From Gammaproteobacteria bacterium (GTDB lineage Bacteria > Pseudomonadota > Gammaproteobacteria > SZUA-229): 37,789 nt of DNA. Positions 36,230 to 37,789 of the stretch are shown here, piece by piece; the stretch's first letter is position 1; each line of letters opens with the position of its first letter. The notes beneath the pieces are model-generated. The model worked only from the letters and a program-made list of their open reading frames with translations, did no database searches and was not told where the DNA came from. The translations under genes were made by a program, and so were the position numbers. Location: positions 1 to 37,789 of the forward strand of contig WFOC01000010.1 of the NCBI GenBank assembly GCA_015488295.1, given 5' to 3'.

Positions 36230-36958
36230 TCAGGGAATCAGCTCACTCACCACAACCGGCACATCATCACTCGATTCAACACCAACCGCCAGCATATGCA
36301 CCGGTGTTGGCTCAAACAGGCTAAACCGCCAGTTTTCAGCACCACCGGATAAAGCATTCCTGCAACGCAACGCAGCGCCCGGCGGCTTTAGATCAAAATA
36401 AAAATCTTTCGAGGAAGCCGCCAGCCCGGTTCCCAGAGCTTTGAGATAAGCTTCTCTCAACGTCCAGAACGCATAAAACTGTGTTTCGGTATTTTTCTCA
36501 TCCAGCTGCGCCAGCTCCTCTTCAGCAAACATCCGGCGCGCAACCGCGTCCAGTTTATTTTTTCTGTGAATATTTTCTGCATCGATACCGCAGCGCCGGC
36601 CCGAGGAAATCACGCAGGCAGTTAAATCTTCGGTATGCGTCAGATTAAAGTGAAGATCCGGCAACACCGATGAATGCAACACCGGCTTGCCGTGCTCGCC
36701 AATATCAAACTGCCACTGCGAAGCCGGCAACCCGGCATACTTTGACAGAGCATGGCGCAACAGGGCGTGCGCAACAAGATAGCCGCGCCGGTCTTTATCA
36801 AATTGAAAACGCCGGTAGCGCTCGACTTCCCGGTTTGATAACACCGCTTCATATTCCGCCAGTTTCTGCGCGTCATGTATCAGCGACGGCTGGCAAAACC
36901 AGACATGCACCTGCGACTGCAGGCGATCATATAACTCTGTGGTAACAGGGCGAGCCAT
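36230..36958 (-). CDS. 4'-phosphopantetheinyl transferase, Sfp type
   Basis: The enzyme moves the phosphopantetheine arm from CoA to a serine of a carrier protein. The protein is 242 residues, the length of the Sfp/AcpT-like group and about twice that of AcpS. The motifs are in order: GEHGKPVL (88-94), FNLTHTEDL (104-112), CGIDAENI (123-130, with the Mg-binding Asp and Glu) and FWTLREAYLKALGTGL (164-179, catalytic Glu and Lys). No carrier protein, polyketide or peptide synthase gene is in the window, so the target is unknown. It could serve fatty acid ACP if acpS is absent, or a pathway elsewhere. It starts 12 bases after the AbiEi-like gene without a strong ribosome site, so the two are probably coupled. 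Confidence 0.9.
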   Translation of the reverse strand: MARPVTTELYDRLQSQVHVWFCQPSLIHDAQKLAEYEAVLSNREVERYRRFQFDKDRRGYLVAHALLRHALSKYAGLPASQWQFDIGEHGKPVLHSSVLPDLHFNLTHTEDLTACVISSGRRCGIDAENIHRKNKLDAVARRMFAEEELAQLDEKNTETQFYAFWTLREAYLKALGTGLAASSKDFYFDLKPPGAALRCRNALSGGAENWRFSLFEPTPVHMLAVGVESSDDVPVVVSELIP

Positions 36959-36970
36959 ACAGGGTCAGCG

Positions 36971-37789
36971 CTAATCCTGCAGCAGGTGTGCGATGGTTTC
37001 ACCATAAAAGGTCTTGGCCACATCCCAGCTGCCGGGGTTGATGGCATCGACAATGTCGGCATAAACAATCATCGGACTCAGGCCGTCTGCATTATCATCA
37101 CCGGCATAACTCGGCGACCAGAAATTTCGATAAACACAGATCTCACCCTCAATATCTTCACGCAGGCCGTAGAAATCAGCGAATTTTTTCTGCTGCACAT
37201 CCGAAGAGAAATACAGGCTGATGGTTTCCGGCACCATAAACGGCGTTGATTTTGCCACCACCACTTCACCACCCCACAGTCCGTGAAAATCAGCCGGACT
37301 GGCTTTTTTCCACCAGTTGGCATCATCACTGGTATAACAAGCCAGAATCTGTTTTGGCCGCAGCTTTTCCAGATAACCGTCCACCCAGCGTTCATACAGG
37401 CGTTTCTTGTTAACCAGCCGGCGCTCACCTTCATCCAGAATGTAACCTGAAGCGTAGAGATCATCAATCACCGGCCCGACGCTGCCGAGCGCAATATTGA
37501 CCTTGTTTGAAATCTCACGGTACGAGGCCTGAAGAAACTGCGGCTGGTTAAAAACTGCAAAAATCAGCTTCAGACCGGCGGCATTAAACGCCCGCCCACG
37601 CACACGCTTGCTGCGCAGCTGGGTTGATTTTTTGCCTTTTACATACAGCTGAAACGGCCCGTTTTTAAACGAGGCATTACCGGCACAGTCCACAAATGAA
37701 ATCGAACGACGGCGAAGCTTTCCCACCATCACCGGATTAATAAAATCAGCAAACAAAACCGCTGGCGATGGCAGCGCCTTCATCTGTGC
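36971..37789 (-). CDS. AbiEi-family antitoxin-like transcription regulator (5' truncated)
   Basis: The frame stays open to the right edge; an ATG at 37783 exists but the true start may lie outside. The visible 272 residues show a winged-helix segment, FLQASYREISNKVNIALGSVGPVIDDLYASGYI. The C-terminal region contains TPFMVPETISLYFSSDVQQ and LSPMIVYADIVDAINPGSWDVAKTFYGETI, where YAD plus a Trp/Ala helix is typical of the AbiEi antitoxin family (PF09952/COG4861). In type IV systems AbiEi represses its own operon and counteracts the AbiEii nucleotidyltransferase toxin. No AbiEii gene follows it: the next gene is the phosphopantetheinyl transferase, 12 bases on. Orphan members of this family are known, so a toxin-antitoxin role is not established here. 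Confidence 0.65.
   Translation of the reverse strand, partial: AQMKALPSPAVLFADFINPVMVGKLRRRSISFVDCAGNASFKNGPFQLYVKGKKSTQLRSKRVRGRAFNAAGLKLIFAVFNQPQFLQASYREISNKVNIALGSVGPVIDDLYASGYILDEGERRLVNKKRLYERWVDGYLEKLRPKQILACYTSDDANWWKKASPADFHGLWGGEVVVAKSTPFMVPETISLYFSSDVQQKKFADFYGLREDIEGEICVYRNFWSPSYAGDDNADGLSPMIVYADIVDAINPGSWDVAKTFYGETIAHLLQD

Overview
The window looks like chromosomal DNA of a gammaproteobacterium of moderate GC content. The protein set supports this: an RpoD with regions 1.1 to 4, the large and small NADPH-type glutamate synthase subunits, formate-dependent PurT, and a tkt-gap-pgk-pyk-fba block. That block, the pentaheme cytochrome c and FNR-like sites suggest a respiratory, possibly autotrophic or sulfur-oxidizer-like lineage. 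No RuBisCO, phosphoribulokinase or sulfur-oxidation gene is present, so the lifestyle is inference only. I see no rRNA, CRISPR array, insertion sequence, prophage gene or clearly broken gene.

Layout. (1) 1-3279, + strand: the end of a Gld-type ABC export operon (permease tail, GldG-like protein, DUF4340 protein) running into mutM. (2) 3407-7656: purT with a small outer-membrane barrel gene, then convergent DUF481 and MscS genes on the - strand, then a single-domain PilZ protein. (3) 7735-13992, - strand: gltB then gltD, separated by a 201-bp spacer that holds an element bounded by perfect 20-bp inverted repeats. (4) 14251-16663: a class I glutamine amidotransferase divergent from purC-bioD. 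(5) 16766-24442, - strand: tkt, gap, pgk, pyk, fba and an FKBP-type isomerase, cut by terminators and palindromic repeats into at least three transcription segments. (6) 24796-28735: a PhnD-like binding protein, a thioredoxin-fold protein, rpoD and a tRNA-Ile2(CAU). (7) 28760-33844: envelope and sensing genes, namely a stand-alone twin P-box protein, a beta-helix lipoprotein, a pentaheme cytochrome c, a Sel1 protein and a YcgR-like PilZ protein. (8) 33845-37789, - strand: a secreted metalloprotease with a VPxPP-type C-terminal sorting signal, three unrecognised small or medium proteins, a Sfp-type phosphopantetheinyl transferase and a 5'-truncated AbiEi-family antitoxin-like gene.

How they work together. 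Most of the window is housekeeping: central carbon flux, ammonia assimilation, purine and biotin synthesis, DNA repair and the primary sigma factor. The accessory part begins after the tRNA. The most attractive regulatory signal there is an FNR-type palindrome with a correctly spaced -10 element before the pentaheme cytochrome gene, followed by a structured leader. A second, weaker FNR-like palindrome lies before the P-box protein, a domain type used for nitrate/nitrite sensing in NarX. No single convincing new system is visible. The best leads are this possible FNR/P-box/cytochrome module, the phosphopantetheinyl transferase cluster with unknown partners, and the repeat elements placed inside metabolic operons.
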